From positions 289,070 through 353,069 of the forward strand of contig MOYA01000002.1 in NCBI GenBank assembly GCA_001899315.1: 64,000 nt of DNA, written 5' to 3'. Each line of letters begins with the position of its first letter. The first letter of the stretch is position 1. The notes below the pieces were generated by a model, which worked only from the letters and a program-made list of their open reading frames with translations, ran no database searches and was not told where the DNA came from. The translations under genes were made by a program, and so were the position numbers. Positions 49,199 to 57,585 of this stretch are shown one piece after another. The stretch comes from Candidatus Obscuribacter phosphatis (GTDB lineage Bacteria; Cyanobacteriota; Vampirovibrionia; Obscuribacterales; Obscuribacteraceae).

Positions 49199-50107
49199 TT
49201 GGACAAAGTGAAAGATGTACTTGTAATCGGCTGCGGCAATTTGCTGCGCGGCGATGATGGTGTCGGCCCGATCTTGGTGCGTCGTCTTTTCGAACTTGGC
49301 ATTCCCAGTCGCATGCGTTTGGCCGATGGCGGCACCGCCGGTATGGACGTGGCTTTTGCCATGGAAGGCGCTAGCGAAGTGGTTCTTGTCGATGCTTGTC
49401 GCAGCGGCGGTAAGGCCGGTGAGCTTTATGAATTGCCCGGTGAAGCGGTCGAAACGCCGCCCCTAACCGGCATCAATATGCACGCCTTTCGTTTTGATCA
49501 TGCCATTGCTTTTGGGCGCTGGCTTTTGAAAGAGCGTTATCCCAAGAAAGTGACGGTCTTCCTGATTGAAGCCGCTCAGTTCGAGCCCGGTGCTCCTTTG
49601 AGTGAGCCGGTGGCAGCGTCTATGGAAGACTTGGCTCGTCTGCTTTTGCAAAGATATGGCGATGCTTCGCTGCAAGCTGTTGGCAGCCAGGCTGGCACTG
49701 AGTCGATACAAGAGCAAGCGCCGGAGCCAACACGAGAGCCTACGCAAGAACCTACACAAGATCTTGCCCAAGCTCCTAAGCAAGATCCCAGCACAGACTC
49801 TCATTCAGAAACAGAGCCGGAAGCCAGCGTCGAGTTTACCGGCAAGGGGTATTTGGTCATTCCAGTACACCTGGCAAATCGCTATTTCCCCGGTGATAGT
49901 TTGGTGGCGCTGATGCGCGATTCCAGGCTCTTTCTTTTGCCGATTCGCAATCAGGCTTCGGGCGGCTTGCTTATGAAACACCGCAACAGCAAAGGTGATC
50001 GCAGTGTCTTTATTGATGAAGTAACCAGGGGGCGGGCAATCAAAGGCGTATTCAAGGCTGTCTGGCACGAAGCCGACGCCGCACTAGTGGTGGAAACAAA
50101 TGTCTGA
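49199..50107 (+). CDS. Hydrogenase maturation protease with C-terminal extension
   Basis: A 302-residue protein. Residues 1-155 are a HybD/HyaD-type endopeptidase (LVIGCGNLLRGDDGVGPILV, VLVDACRSGG, then HAFRFDHA with the third metal ligand). A Glu/Pro/Thr/Gln linker with EPTREPTQEPTQ units (about 175-200) leads to a C-terminal domain of about 90 residues (KGYLVIPVHLANRYFPGDSL, LFLLPIRNQASGGLLMKHR) that I do not know by name. It cuts the tail of the large subunit. The frame starts at TTG 49199; GTG at 49208 is an alternative. The fusion suggests the extra domain recognises or positions the hydrogenase. Confidence 0.88.
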   Translation: MDKVKDVLVIGCGNLLRGDDGVGPILVRRLFELGIPSRMRLADGGTAGMDVAFAMEGASEVVLVDACRSGGKAGELYELPGEAVETPPLTGINMHAFRFDHAIAFGRWLLKERYPKKVTVFLIEAAQFEPGAPLSEPVAASMEDLARLLLQRYGDASLQAVGSQAGTESIQEQAPEPTREPTQEPTQDLAQAPKQDPSTDSHSETEPEASVEFTGKGYLVIPVHLANRYFPGDSLVALMRDSRLFLLPIRNQASGGLLMKHRNSKGDRSVFIDEVTRGRAIKGVFKAVWHEADAALVVETNV

Positions 50108-51377
50108 GGATAGCTATCTGTTGTTGGGTTTGGCTGATGGACCGGCGCAGGCTTTGCTCTTGCCTGAACTATCTGAACTGTCAGAACTATCTGAGGCAGA
50201 TCGTCTTTCCTTGAGAGATTTTGTGCAGGGCAAGGGCAGCGAAGATTTTGAAGAGTATTTTCAAAGCAGTGCTTTAGCACCGACTCTGCGTTTCTATAAA
50301 TTGGCTTTGGACGGTGATTTTGCTGCTGCTATTAAAGCCTTAGATAACACTTGGGCCGCCGCAATTGTTGCTTACAATACTTTTGTGCTAGACGATTCGG
50401 CTTTGTCGCAAGCGCCGCATCAATGGAAAGAGATGCCCGAGCTTTTGCAGCAGCTGGCGGCGGCAGTGGCTTTTTATCAGACCGGTATATCTAGCGGGCT
50501 TTGCACCCAGAGCCATGCCGCTGCTTTAAAATCTAAAGAGCAGAGTGCCCTTGCTGCTGCTTATCTGCTTGTGGCACGGGGGCATTTCTTGGCTGGCCAA
50601 GGCGAGCTGGCGGAAAGTCTTGAGAGTTTCGACCGCGCTTTTGAGCTAGCCTCTAAACTTTCGCCTTTGTTTGCGGCGCGAATTTATCATGATGCTGCTT
50701 CTTATCTGATGCAGGCTGGTTTTGAAAAGTCTATTGAATATTTGGAGCAAGCTCATGCTGTACTCGATGGCACAGCCTTCGTCAAGATGAAAGCTACTTT
50801 GTCGCTAGATTTAGGTATTGCATACCAGTCATTTGCCCTCAGTGCGAGGGTGAGACTCTTGAAGGCAATTGATTCTTATCAAAGGGCTTTGCTCTACTTT
50901 AGAAAAGAGAACCATCCTGCCCAGTATGGTCTTGCTCAGATGAATCTCGGCATTGTCTATATGTCGATGCCAATGAACGAAGAAGCAGAGCGTGTTAGAC
51001 CGGCTATAGCCGTGCAGGCACTGCGCGAGGCCCTTAAGGTCTTTGACCGTGAGCGCGATCAACTGATGTGGTCGAGTGCCACCCTCAATCTTGCTAATGC
51101 CTTGCAACATGTGCCTAGCACCCACAACAAAGATAATCTGATTGAGGCTGTCGCTCTTTATCAAGAAATTTTGGCGGTGCGGCGCCAGGAAGACGATGCC
51201 CTGGCTTTCGCCCGTGTGCACGCCAACTTAGGCAATGCCCTCGCTCATCTTGGTGCTTTTGCGCAGGCTCGGCAATCGCTTGATGCGGCCAGGGCAATTT
51301 TTGAAGAGAAGGGTGAGGGCGATAGCGCCGAAGCCGTCTTAACTATAATGAGAGAAATGGAAGAAGCTAGAAAATGA
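50100..51377 (+). CDS. TPR protein of the hydrogenase cluster
   Basis: A 425-residue helical TPR protein without signal peptide. Clear units include QGELAESLESFDRAFELASKLSP, IDSYQRALLYFRKENHPAQYGLAQMNLG and VALYQEILAVRRQEDDALAFARVHANLG. The N-terminus has a nine-base repeat coding LSE units. It overlaps the protease gene by eight bases, so it is tightly coupled. Large TPR proteins accompany group 1h hydrogenases in other bacteria as far as I recall, probably as assembly scaffolds. Confidence 0.8.
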   Translation: MSEDSYLLLGLADGPAQALLLPELSELSELSEADRLSLRDFVQGKGSEDFEEYFQSSALAPTLRFYKLALDGDFAAAIKALDNTWAAAIVAYNTFVLDDSALSQAPHQWKEMPELLQQLAAAVAFYQTGISSGLCTQSHAAALKSKEQSALAAAYLLVARGHFLAGQGELAESLESFDRAFELASKLSPLFAARIYHDAASYLMQAGFEKSIEYLEQAHAVLDGTAFVKMKATLSLDLGIAYQSFALSARVRLLKAIDSYQRALLYFRKENHPAQYGLAQMNLGIVYMSMPMNEEAERVRPAIAVQALREALKVFDRERDQLMWSSATLNLANALQHVPSTHNKDNLIEAVALYQEILAVRRQEDDALAFARVHANLGNALAHLGAFAQARQSLDAARAIFEEKGEGDSAEAVLTIMREMEEARK

Positions 51378-51406
51378 TAGTGGTGAACTAGGATTGGTGG
51401 CATAAC

Positions 51407-51769
51407 TTGGAACTCTATGAGAAGCGACTCTTTGAAGAAGTCTTGAATCTTGCCGTATCTCAGTTTTGTGAGCGCGTCACTCAGCGCCTACAGGGCGGCG
51501 ACCGAGCGCTGGCTGTTTTGCGTGAAAACCCAGAAGCAGACGGCGTTTGGCTCAGTCAATATACTGCTAATTTCTTTCAAGACAATTTGCTGGACAATAC
51601 CGCCGGTGCTCTCTTTATACTTTCTGCCCTAGAGAGGCAAAAGTTGTCCATCCAGTTTCAAGGCACCGCCGGTGATGCTATGCAGGTGGCGGCGCGCCAG
51701 GTTTTTTCGGCTTTGCTGTTGCGCAAAGCGATAGAGTCTATAGAATCTAGCCTGGCTTTTGGAGGTTGA
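51407..51769 (+). CDS. Small helical protein of the hydrogenase cluster
   Basis: A 120-residue helical protein with no cysteines suited for FeS and no membrane span. It starts at TTG 51407 and overlaps the next gene by four bases. I know no family name; position suggests an assembly factor. Confidence 0.6.
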   Translation: MELYEKRLFEEVLNLAVSQFCERVTQRLQGGDRALAVLRENPEADGVWLSQYTANFFQDNLLDNTAGALFILSALERQKLSIQFQGTAGDAMQVAARQVFSALLLRKAIESIESSLAFGG

Positions 51770-52599
51770 CTGTGTCTGAATCGGAAGTGTTGGCTAAGCT
51801 GGCTGCAGATGTCGATAGTGCTTTGGCGGCTGCACAAGATCTTGACGAAGAAACAAAGAAGAAAGTTTTGAAGTTGAAAGAAGCGCTTGAGGCTTTTCAC
51901 AAAGAAGGACTGGTAACCTTGGTGAGAGCAGTGAAAGCCGACGAGCGGGGCAAAGAGCTGCTTTTGCAGGCTATGGAAGAGCCTTCTGTTTATGCTCTTT
52001 TTTCGATGCACGGAATAATCAAACCATCACTGAGAGCGCGTGTTGTCGAAGTGCTTGAACAGGTAAAGCCTTATCTAAGTTCGCACGGCGGCGACATCGA
52101 ATTGGTGGACGTAGAAGAAGACGTCGTATTTGTGCGCTTGCACGGGGCTTGTGCCGGATGTTCGATGAGCGCCCAGACTCTGCGCGACGCGGTGGAGGAG
52201 ACCATGAGAACTCGTCTGCCTCAGATCAAACGGGTAGAGCAAGTGACCGACATGGCTGTGTCCGGCTTCCTTTCGATAGATCAAGATAAGGGCTGGGTGG
52301 AAGGTCCTTTGCTTGAGACTATAGCTGAAACAATGAATGATGGGGCTGTTTATTCGATGTTGCAAGAAAGTGTTTTGCTTATGCAGTCTGAGGGCAAGCT
52401 CTTCGCTTTTCGTAATGCTTGCCCTCATATGGGTTTGCCCCTAGATGGCGGCAAAGTGGAAGGTGAAACAATCACTTGTCCTTTTCATGGTTTTAAGTTT
52501 TTGCGCAGCACCGGCGAATGTCTGACCGCCCCTGAGGTGCAGCTTGAGCCCTTCCCTCTTAAAATTGTGGAAGGTCGTATTTGGGTGCGTCCCCAGTGA
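51766..52599 (+). CDS. hhyE: NifU-like / Rieske iron-sulfur protein (HhyE-like)
   Basis: A 277-residue two-module protein. After a helical N-terminus comes a NifU C-terminal-type domain (about 85-160) with the CAGCSM cluster motif near residue 128. The last 100 residues are a Rieske-type [2Fe-2S] domain with CPHMGLPLDGG near 218 and CPFHGFKF near 238, giving the two Cys and two His ligands. Proteins of this layout (HhyE, HucE) are needed for hydrogenase function in mycobacteria and are thought to pass electrons toward quinone. The overlap with the preceding gene is GTGA-like. Confidence 0.82.
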   Translation: MTVSESEVLAKLAADVDSALAAAQDLDEETKKKVLKLKEALEAFHKEGLVTLVRAVKADERGKELLLQAMEEPSVYALFSMHGIIKPSLRARVVEVLEQVKPYLSSHGGDIELVDVEEDVVFVRLHGACAGCSMSAQTLRDAVEETMRTRLPQIKRVEQVTDMAVSGFLSIDQDKGWVEGPLLETIAETMNDGAVYSMLQESVLLMQSEGKLFAFRNACPHMGLPLDGGKVEGETITCPFHGFKFLRSTGECLTAPEVQLEPFPLKIVEGRIWVRPQ

Positions 52600-53744
52600 C
52601 CGCTTTCTCTCAAAACTCTTTCTCGCAAAAATCTTTTTCGCCGAGCTCTTTGCGCTGGTATGGTGCCGCACCCAGTGCCGACCGCAATTTCAGCATGGCT
52701 CTGCCCGATGCGCAAGCTCGTCGCGGACAGCTCTATTGTCCCCGCGGTGTTTATTTTGATGATGATTATTTGCTTGTCTGCGATTCAGGCAATCACCGTC
52801 TGCTAGTCTGGAAGATAGGGGATGACCTTCCTCAGAGCCACAGTGAAGCCGATTTTGTCATTGGGCAGCCCGACTTTGAGAGTGAGGGACCGAAGCTCTT
52901 GCATTTGCCCACCGGTGTGACCATGCACCAGGGCATGCTGCTTGTCGCCGATGCCTGGCATCACCGCATCTTAGTTTGGTCTAGGTTGCCGGATAATGGA
53001 CAGCCCCCCGACTTTGTCATCGGGCAAGATAGTCTTGAGCAGTCACAGCCTAATCGTGGTGCTACCGTATCTGATAGCAGTCTTTACTGGCCCTATGGTC
53101 TAGCTTTTGTGGAAGACCGGCTTTATATAGCCGATACAGGCAATCGTCGGGTGGTCTATCTAGATCATTTCAGCAAGCTTAGCAAGCGTGATTTTTCGCA
53201 GAGAATAAAATTTGATGGTCTCTTGGGTCAGGATAGTTTCGCCTGTGCCGAAGAAAATCGCGGCGCCATAGGTGCTGCCAGCTTTCGCTGGGCTCATGAT
53301 ATTTGCGCATCGAGCGAGACTTTATTTGTTGCCGATGCCGGGAATCATAGGGTCTTGGGCTTTCCTCGGCGGCAGTCAGATGATTGTGCCGCCAGCTTGG
53401 TGCTTGGCCAGCGCGATTTTGTCAGCTGGGAAGAATTTCCTTATAGACCGCAATCGCCTTCGGTCTTGCGTTTTCCTTATGGCGTCAGTTATGACGATGG
53501 TGTCTTGGCTGTGGCTGACACCGCCAACAATCGGGTGCTGCTCTTTGAGAATCTGCCCAGTCAGGGTGCTGCTTTGCCGGCTCAAGCTGTCATTGGTCAG
53601 CCCGATTTTGCCAAGAACGGTGAGAATAATTGGAAGGAAGTAACCGACAAAAGTCTTTGCTGGCCCTATGGACTGCACTTGCACAAAGGCAAATTGGCTA
53701 TAGCTGATTCGGGAAACAACCGCGTACTCGTATTCTCGATATAA
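52596..53744 (+). CDS. NHL-repeat beta-propeller protein
   Basis: A 382-residue protein with six NHL blades, each ending in a motif such as DSGNHRLLVW, DAWHHRILVW, DTGNRRVVYL, DAGNHRVLGF, DTANNRVLLF and DSGNNRVLVF, enough for a closed six-blade propeller. No signal peptide, so it is cytosolic like the hydrogenase. The GTG at 52596 overlaps the upstream TGA stop and is preferred; an earlier GTG at 52581 is possible. NHL proteins recur in group 1h operons and probably bind other subunits. Confidence 0.85.
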   Translation: MTAFSQNSFSQKSFSPSSLRWYGAAPSADRNFSMALPDAQARRGQLYCPRGVYFDDDYLLVCDSGNHRLLVWKIGDDLPQSHSEADFVIGQPDFESEGPKLLHLPTGVTMHQGMLLVADAWHHRILVWSRLPDNGQPPDFVIGQDSLEQSQPNRGATVSDSSLYWPYGLAFVEDRLYIADTGNRRVVYLDHFSKLSKRDFSQRIKFDGLLGQDSFACAEENRGAIGAASFRWAHDICASSETLFVADAGNHRVLGFPRRQSDDCAASLVLGQRDFVSWEEFPYRPQSPSVLRFPYGVSYDDGVLAVADTANNRVLLFENLPSQGAALPAQAVIGQPDFAKNGENNWKEVTDKSLCWPYGLHLHKGKLAIADSGNNRVLVFSI

Positions 53745-53798
53745 GCGCTTGTTTCAAACGCTTTTCCGGTGGGTAAATAATCGCTTTAGGGTCCAGTT

Positions 53799-54812
53799 TT
53801 GGATTTCTTGATGAGTCATACATCCGGCGAGTTTCTTAAACCAGATCTAGCGGCCTTGCAGGCCGCTTCCGATGACATCTCCTTTGCCGGTGCTTCAGGC
53901 GGTTCAGGTGGTCTTGAGCTTGTCACCGGTTTGTTTGGGCAGAAACTAGTGGCCGGTAAATATGAAGTGCTCAATTTCCTTGCCTCCGGCGGTAGTGGCA
54001 CCCTTTATGTTGCCCGCAATTTAGTGACAGGCGAGACTGTCGCCTTGAAAGTTCTTGAGACTGATTGCTCCGGTCGTGGTCGCGGTCATATGCCCGATGG
54101 GCGACTAATTGCTCGCTTCTTGAAAGAAGGACGTACCTTAGCCATGCTTTCTCATCCTGGTGTAGTGAAAGTGTTAGATAGCGGCTTTGACCTCGGCATC
54201 AACAAGTATTATTTGGTGCAACGTTTTTTGCCTGGTGAAACTGTAGAAGCTTATCTGGAGCGCAACGTCGAATCTCCAGCCTCTTTTGTTTTGGAATTTC
54301 TCTGGCAGCTCGGTTCGGCCCTTAGTTATTGCCATTCGATGGGTGTGGTGCACCGCGATATAAAGCCAGCCAATATAATGATGCAGCCTCATCTAAAGGG
54401 AAAGTTCGTCTATACTCTCGTGGACTTTGGTCTAGCCCGTTATGAGCGGGGGAATTTCAGCTTCCTCACCCGCTCTCGTGAGGTGTTGGGCTCTCACTTT
54501 TATATGAGTCCCGAACAGTGCTTATCAGAGACTATAGACGAGCGCAGCGATATTTATTCTTTGGCTCTGGTTGCATATGAGTTGCTCACCGGGCGAAAAG
54601 CCGCTAGTACCGGCAGCCCTCTTAATGTGCTCATGTCCCATGTCAACGGTCTCAATCTGCCTGAGTCTCTTTCTGACCCTAAAAATGAACTATCAGAGCG
54701 GCTCTATAAAATCATCCTCAAAGCAGCCTCTAGGCGCTCAGAAGACCGTTATCAGAGTCTAGACGAGCTCTTGGTGGAGTTGCCCAGACCTGAGTGGCGA
54801 GAGTGGAAGTAA
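53799..54812 (+). CDS. Ser/Thr protein kinase
   Basis: A 337-residue Hanks-type kinase, soluble, without a membrane span or sensor domain. Landmarks: Gly loop ASGGSGTLYVARN, Lys in VALKVLE near residue 82, catalytic loop MGVVHRDIKPANIMM near 183, VDFGLARYE near 208 and SHFYMSPEQCLS. All catalytic residues are present. It lies 54 bases after the NHL gene on the same strand, so it may be the last gene of the hydrogenase operon and could control it by phosphorylation. The start is either TTG 53799 (AGGG seven bases upstream) or ATG 53811. Confidence 0.92.
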   Translation: MDFLMSHTSGEFLKPDLAALQAASDDISFAGASGGSGGLELVTGLFGQKLVAGKYEVLNFLASGGSGTLYVARNLVTGETVALKVLETDCSGRGRGHMPDGRLIARFLKEGRTLAMLSHPGVVKVLDSGFDLGINKYYLVQRFLPGETVEAYLERNVESPASFVLEFLWQLGSALSYCHSMGVVHRDIKPANIMMQPHLKGKFVYTLVDFGLARYERGNFSFLTRSREVLGSHFYMSPEQCLSETIDERSDIYSLALVAYELLTGRKAASTGSPLNVLMSHVNGLNLPESLSDPKNELSERLYKIILKAASRRSEDRYQSLDELLVELPRPEWREWK

Positions 54813-55036
54813 TCTCAATCTGAGTTTGAATTAAACATACAATCAAGCTTGAGTCCAATCACCTTTCTTTGCATTGGCAGTCTGCTAGAGAAATTTGGAT
54901 GCTTTCGGCCAATTGATTAGTCGTTTGGTTTGCTTTGAGTAATCATCCATTTGTACGACTGAATTCAGTCTATAGGGTAATTCCAGTTAGATTGTTTCCT
55001 TAGTATTCTTTGGCAAGGTGGTTGCAAGGGTGATTT

Positions 55037-55495
55037 ATGGAAGCCGAAAAAGATTGTGTATGTACTGGTAGTAGACCTTGGTTTCGGACTGTTGCCGCTA
55101 ATTTCAGTCATCCTGTCAGGCTGATTGCATATGCGCGCAGTGAATCTGAAACTAAGTGTCTTGAGCAGTTTGACCGAATCGATGAGTTCTGTAATTCTAA
55201 TAATTTCGAGTTGGTTGGACGATTTCGAGATATAGCTTCAGTGCCTGGTGTAGGTCTGCATCAGGCTATCCAACAACTTAGTCATGCAAACGGAATTGTG
55301 GCGGTAGATCTTGATCGCTTCGTTCACCATCACCAAGATCGTTTGCTCGACTTGAAACCACTTTTGCATCAGTTCTTCTGCTCTGGCACTCGCTTCCTAG
55401 TCACTATCAAGGAAGGCGTCAATACTCAGTCGGCGGCTGGGCAGAAGGCCGCTTTGGAAGTTATGGACAGTCTGAAAGATCCCTTGGAAGACTAG
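55037..55495 (+). CDS. Resolvase-like (serine recombinase N-domain) protein
   Basis: A 152-residue protein resembling the catalytic domain of serine recombinases: IAYARSESETKCLEQFDRIDEFC at the start (compare YARVSxxxQ), then FELVGRFRDIAS and IVAVDLDRFVHHHQDRL (compare the VxxLDRLxR segment). The DNA-binding part that should follow is absent, so it is probably not an active recombinase. A short single-domain relative with a regulatory or unknown role is more likely. The 224 bases before it hold nothing recognisable except its ribosome site. Confidence 0.55.
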   Translation: MEAEKDCVCTGSRPWFRTVAANFSHPVRLIAYARSESETKCLEQFDRIDEFCNSNNFELVGRFRDIASVPGVGLHQAIQQLSHANGIVAVDLDRFVHHHQDRLLDLKPLLHQFFCSGTRFLVTIKEGVNTQSAAGQKAALEVMDSLKDPLED

Positions 55496-55530
55496 GATAA
55501 AGAATTGGCAGCCTTAAGCATGGCAGATGC

Positions 55531-55570
55531 GCTTTATTATCGCTGCTTTTCAAAGCAGCGATAATAAAGC
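55531..55570. terminator. Long perfect hairpin, likely bidirectional terminator
   Basis: A 19-bp perfect inverted repeat (GCTTTATTATCGCTGCTTT, 55531-55549, with its complement at 55552-55570) around a two-base centre, between two convergent genes. A and T runs near the ends are weak, so termination is not assured. Confidence 0.6.
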
Positions 55571-55589
55571 ATAATTCACAATTTAAATG

Positions 55590-56201
55590 CTAATGGTGGC
55601 TCGTCTGCCCTAGGCTGGCCACTGCTCTTTTCACATACTTCTTGTCCGATTCCCAGGCTTTGGGCAGGAAACCAACCAAACTAAGCAAGTGTTCTTTGCC
55701 TTGCATAGCCATTTCATCATCAGAGAAAGAACCGGCAGCCAGACCCATGCCTTTAAATGTCAGACCTTTCTCGTCGCCCACTTCGCCCCGATAAAGCTTG
55801 AGCCAAGAAGTAACGCAATTGCCAAAAGTCTTTTCGTCTTTGAAGCGGGCTCGCTTCATTTTTGCTTCCAGTGAAAGAGCATAAAAATAATGCACGTCCA
55901 CATCTTTAGGAGCAAGCGCCATAGCCCTTTCCATCTGGCTGACGGCCCGGTCTACGTCTCTATGGCGCAAGGCTTGTTGGGCTTTCAAAATAAGAATGCG
56001 GGGGCTTTCAAATTCTTCAGAGGTGATATCGTCGTACTCGCGCATCACTGCTTTGGCTTCGGTCTTACTGGCGTTCTGGTTGGTGCTTGAGCCGGCATTT
56101 TGACTCAAAGCCGGCTGTTCTGTTGCAGCAGAAATAAAGACAAGATTCCCCGCCATTAAGAATGACACTGCCCATATTTTGCCAACTGGTCTAACTTTCA
56201 A
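55590..56201 (-). CDS. Exported TPR-like protein
   Basis: A 203-residue protein with a signal sequence (KVRPVGKIWAVSFLMAGNLVF, then ISAATEQPALS) and a TPR-like body (LKAQQALRHRDVDRAVSQME, then LAPKDVDVHYFYAL). I start at the TTG at 56201, which follows AGAGAGG eight bases upstream; the longer frame to 56255 runs into a repeat and lacks a site. It is the last gene of the molybdopterin operon direction, but its role there is unclear. Confidence 0.6.
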   Translation of the reverse strand: MKVRPVGKIWAVSFLMAGNLVFISAATEQPALSQNAGSSTNQNASKTEAKAVMREYDDITSEEFESPRILILKAQQALRHRDVDRAVSQMERAMALAPKDVDVHYFYALSLEAKMKRARFKDEKTFGNCVTSWLKLYRGEVGDEKGLTFKGMGLAAGSFSDDEMAMQGKEHLLSLVGFLPKAWESDKKYVKRAVASLGQTSHH

Positions 56202-56232
56202 AAATCTAGCCTCTCTGCGGAAAATTGCGGTA

Positions 56233-56282
56233 TCTAAGTTTCCAAAGTTCTCCAAAATTCTCCAAAGTTCTCCAGAATTCTT
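56233..56282 (-). repeat. GGAGAA-bearing short tandem repeat upstream of a start
   Basis: On the minus strand, units of about 11-12 bases (ggagaactttg, ggagaattttg, ggagaactttg) stand in tandem 35-75 bases upstream of the TPR-like gene's likely TTG. Each unit contains a Shine-Dalgarno-like GGAGAA. Confidence 0.8.
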
Positions 56283-56288
56283 TAGGGA

Positions 56289-57572
56289 CTACCAGTTGAG
56301 AATTTGTGCTTTCACTTCAGCGCCTTCCGGTGCGTATTCAAGCTCTTGGGCAAAATGAATGAGGGCATCGGCTTTGACCAAGCCGGTCAGCATGTGCGAA
56401 TCTTGCCCTCTTGTGGGTGTAGCCAGATAGGGCGGTTTCCAGGTTTGGTCTTGTTCGCTCGGGCTGCTGTCGTTTGCAGCCAGATTGGCTCTGACAAAAT
56501 CTAGGCGTCCGGCTTTTTTCTTGAGAGCTGCTTGCAGACGGGCTGATACTACATGCGGTGCGGCGCTCTTTTCGCCTTGCAAAATCTTTAGCGCCGGTTT
56601 GACAAATAATTCAAAAGTAACCAGGGCTGAAACAGGATTGCCGGGCAGACCAAAGATAAACTTGCCGCCGGGCGCCACTGCAAAATACACTGGTTTACCT
56701 GGCTTGATTGCCACCTTCCAAAAAACTGTTCTTACGCCTTTTTCTTCCAGCGACACTTTTACATAATCACGGTCGCCCATAGAAACACCGCCCAGGGTGA
56801 TGATCACGTCGCTTGTCTCAAGCGCCTTTTGCAAAGTTGCATCAACACTCTCGCGGTCATCGTTTGTGTGCAGGCACGAAACCAAGCTGTTGCCAGTCGC
56901 GCCGCTCTGTTTGTGGAAGTGCATGCCGGTTAGGCAGGCTCTGATTGCATAAGAATTTGAATTGTAAATTTGGCTGTCAGAAAGTTCTTGCCCTGGTTCT
57001 TTTAATTCATCACCGGTAGAAACTATGGCGATGCGCGGCTGTTTATAACAGTTTATTTGGGCTTTGCCGACCGTGGCTGCTAGTCCAAGCGCAGGTGGGG
57101 TGAGCTTGACTCCGGCATCGAGCACGGTCTGGTCTTTTTCCATTTCTTCGCCGGTCATGCGAATATTTTCGCCTATGCGGGCTCGGCAATTGACTGTTAC
57201 TACTCCGGCTTCTTCTTCTTGGCAAAACTCGCGCATCACCACTGCTTCTACCGCATCGGGCACAACTGCCCCGGTCATGATTTTTATGCACTGCCCGCTC
57301 TTTAGTTCGCTGAGGCAGTTGGTGTCACCGGCAGACACAGTATCAATTAACTTGAGTGTGCGCGGCGTTTTGTCACAGTCTTGCAGGTCGTCTACGATGA
57401 CGCCATAGCCGTCCACCGCCGAATTGTTGAAACGAGGCAAGTCAAAGGGGGCTTTTAGCGGCTCAGCCAATACACGAAAAGCCGCTTGATCGAGCGGCAC
57501 AAGCTCGGTTTTCGGCTTTTCTTTGCCGCATTCTTGCAAGATCAGCTTTAGCGCTTCATCATAGGTGAGCAA
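56289..57572 (-). CDS. moeA: Molybdopterin molybdenumtransferase MoeA
   Basis: A 427-residue enzyme that inserts molybdate into adenylylated molybdopterin. Landmarks: FDLPRFNNSAVDGYGV near the start, GAVVPDAVEAVVMRE, IAIVSTGDEL, then TLGGVSMGDRDYVK and IFGLPGNPVSALVTFELFV. I start at the TTG at 57572: AAGGAG (57587-57582) sits nine bases upstream and overlaps the stop of the preceding gene, and translation begins LLTYDEALKLILQ. The longer ATG frame (57638) would overlap the upstream gene by 53 bases. Confidence 0.93.
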   Translation of the reverse strand: MLTYDEALKLILQECGKEKPKTELVPLDQAAFRVLAEPLKAPFDLPRFNNSAVDGYGVIVDDLQDCDKTPRTLKLIDTVSAGDTNCLSELKSGQCIKIMTGAVVPDAVEAVVMREFCQEEEAGVVTVNCRARIGENIRMTGEEMEKDQTVLDAGVKLTPPALGLAATVGKAQINCYKQPRIAIVSTGDELKEPGQELSDSQIYNSNSYAIRACLTGMHFHKQSGATGNSLVSCLHTNDDRESVDATLQKALETSDVIITLGGVSMGDRDYVKVSLEEKGVRTVFWKVAIKPGKPVYFAVAPGGKFIFGLPGNPVSALVTFELFVKPALKILQGEKSAAPHVVSARLQAALKKKAGRLDFVRANLAANDSSPSEQDQTWKPPYLATPTRGQDSHMLTGLVKADALIHFAQELEYAPEGAEVKAQILNW

Positions 57573-57585
57573 GGTGGTTCTCTCC

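Noticed and set aside
53799-54812. Kinase considered as a pseudokinase because of the Ala-Ser-Gly-Gly start of its Gly loop
   Set aside because: The lysine, the HRD and DFG motifs are all intact, so it is probably active.
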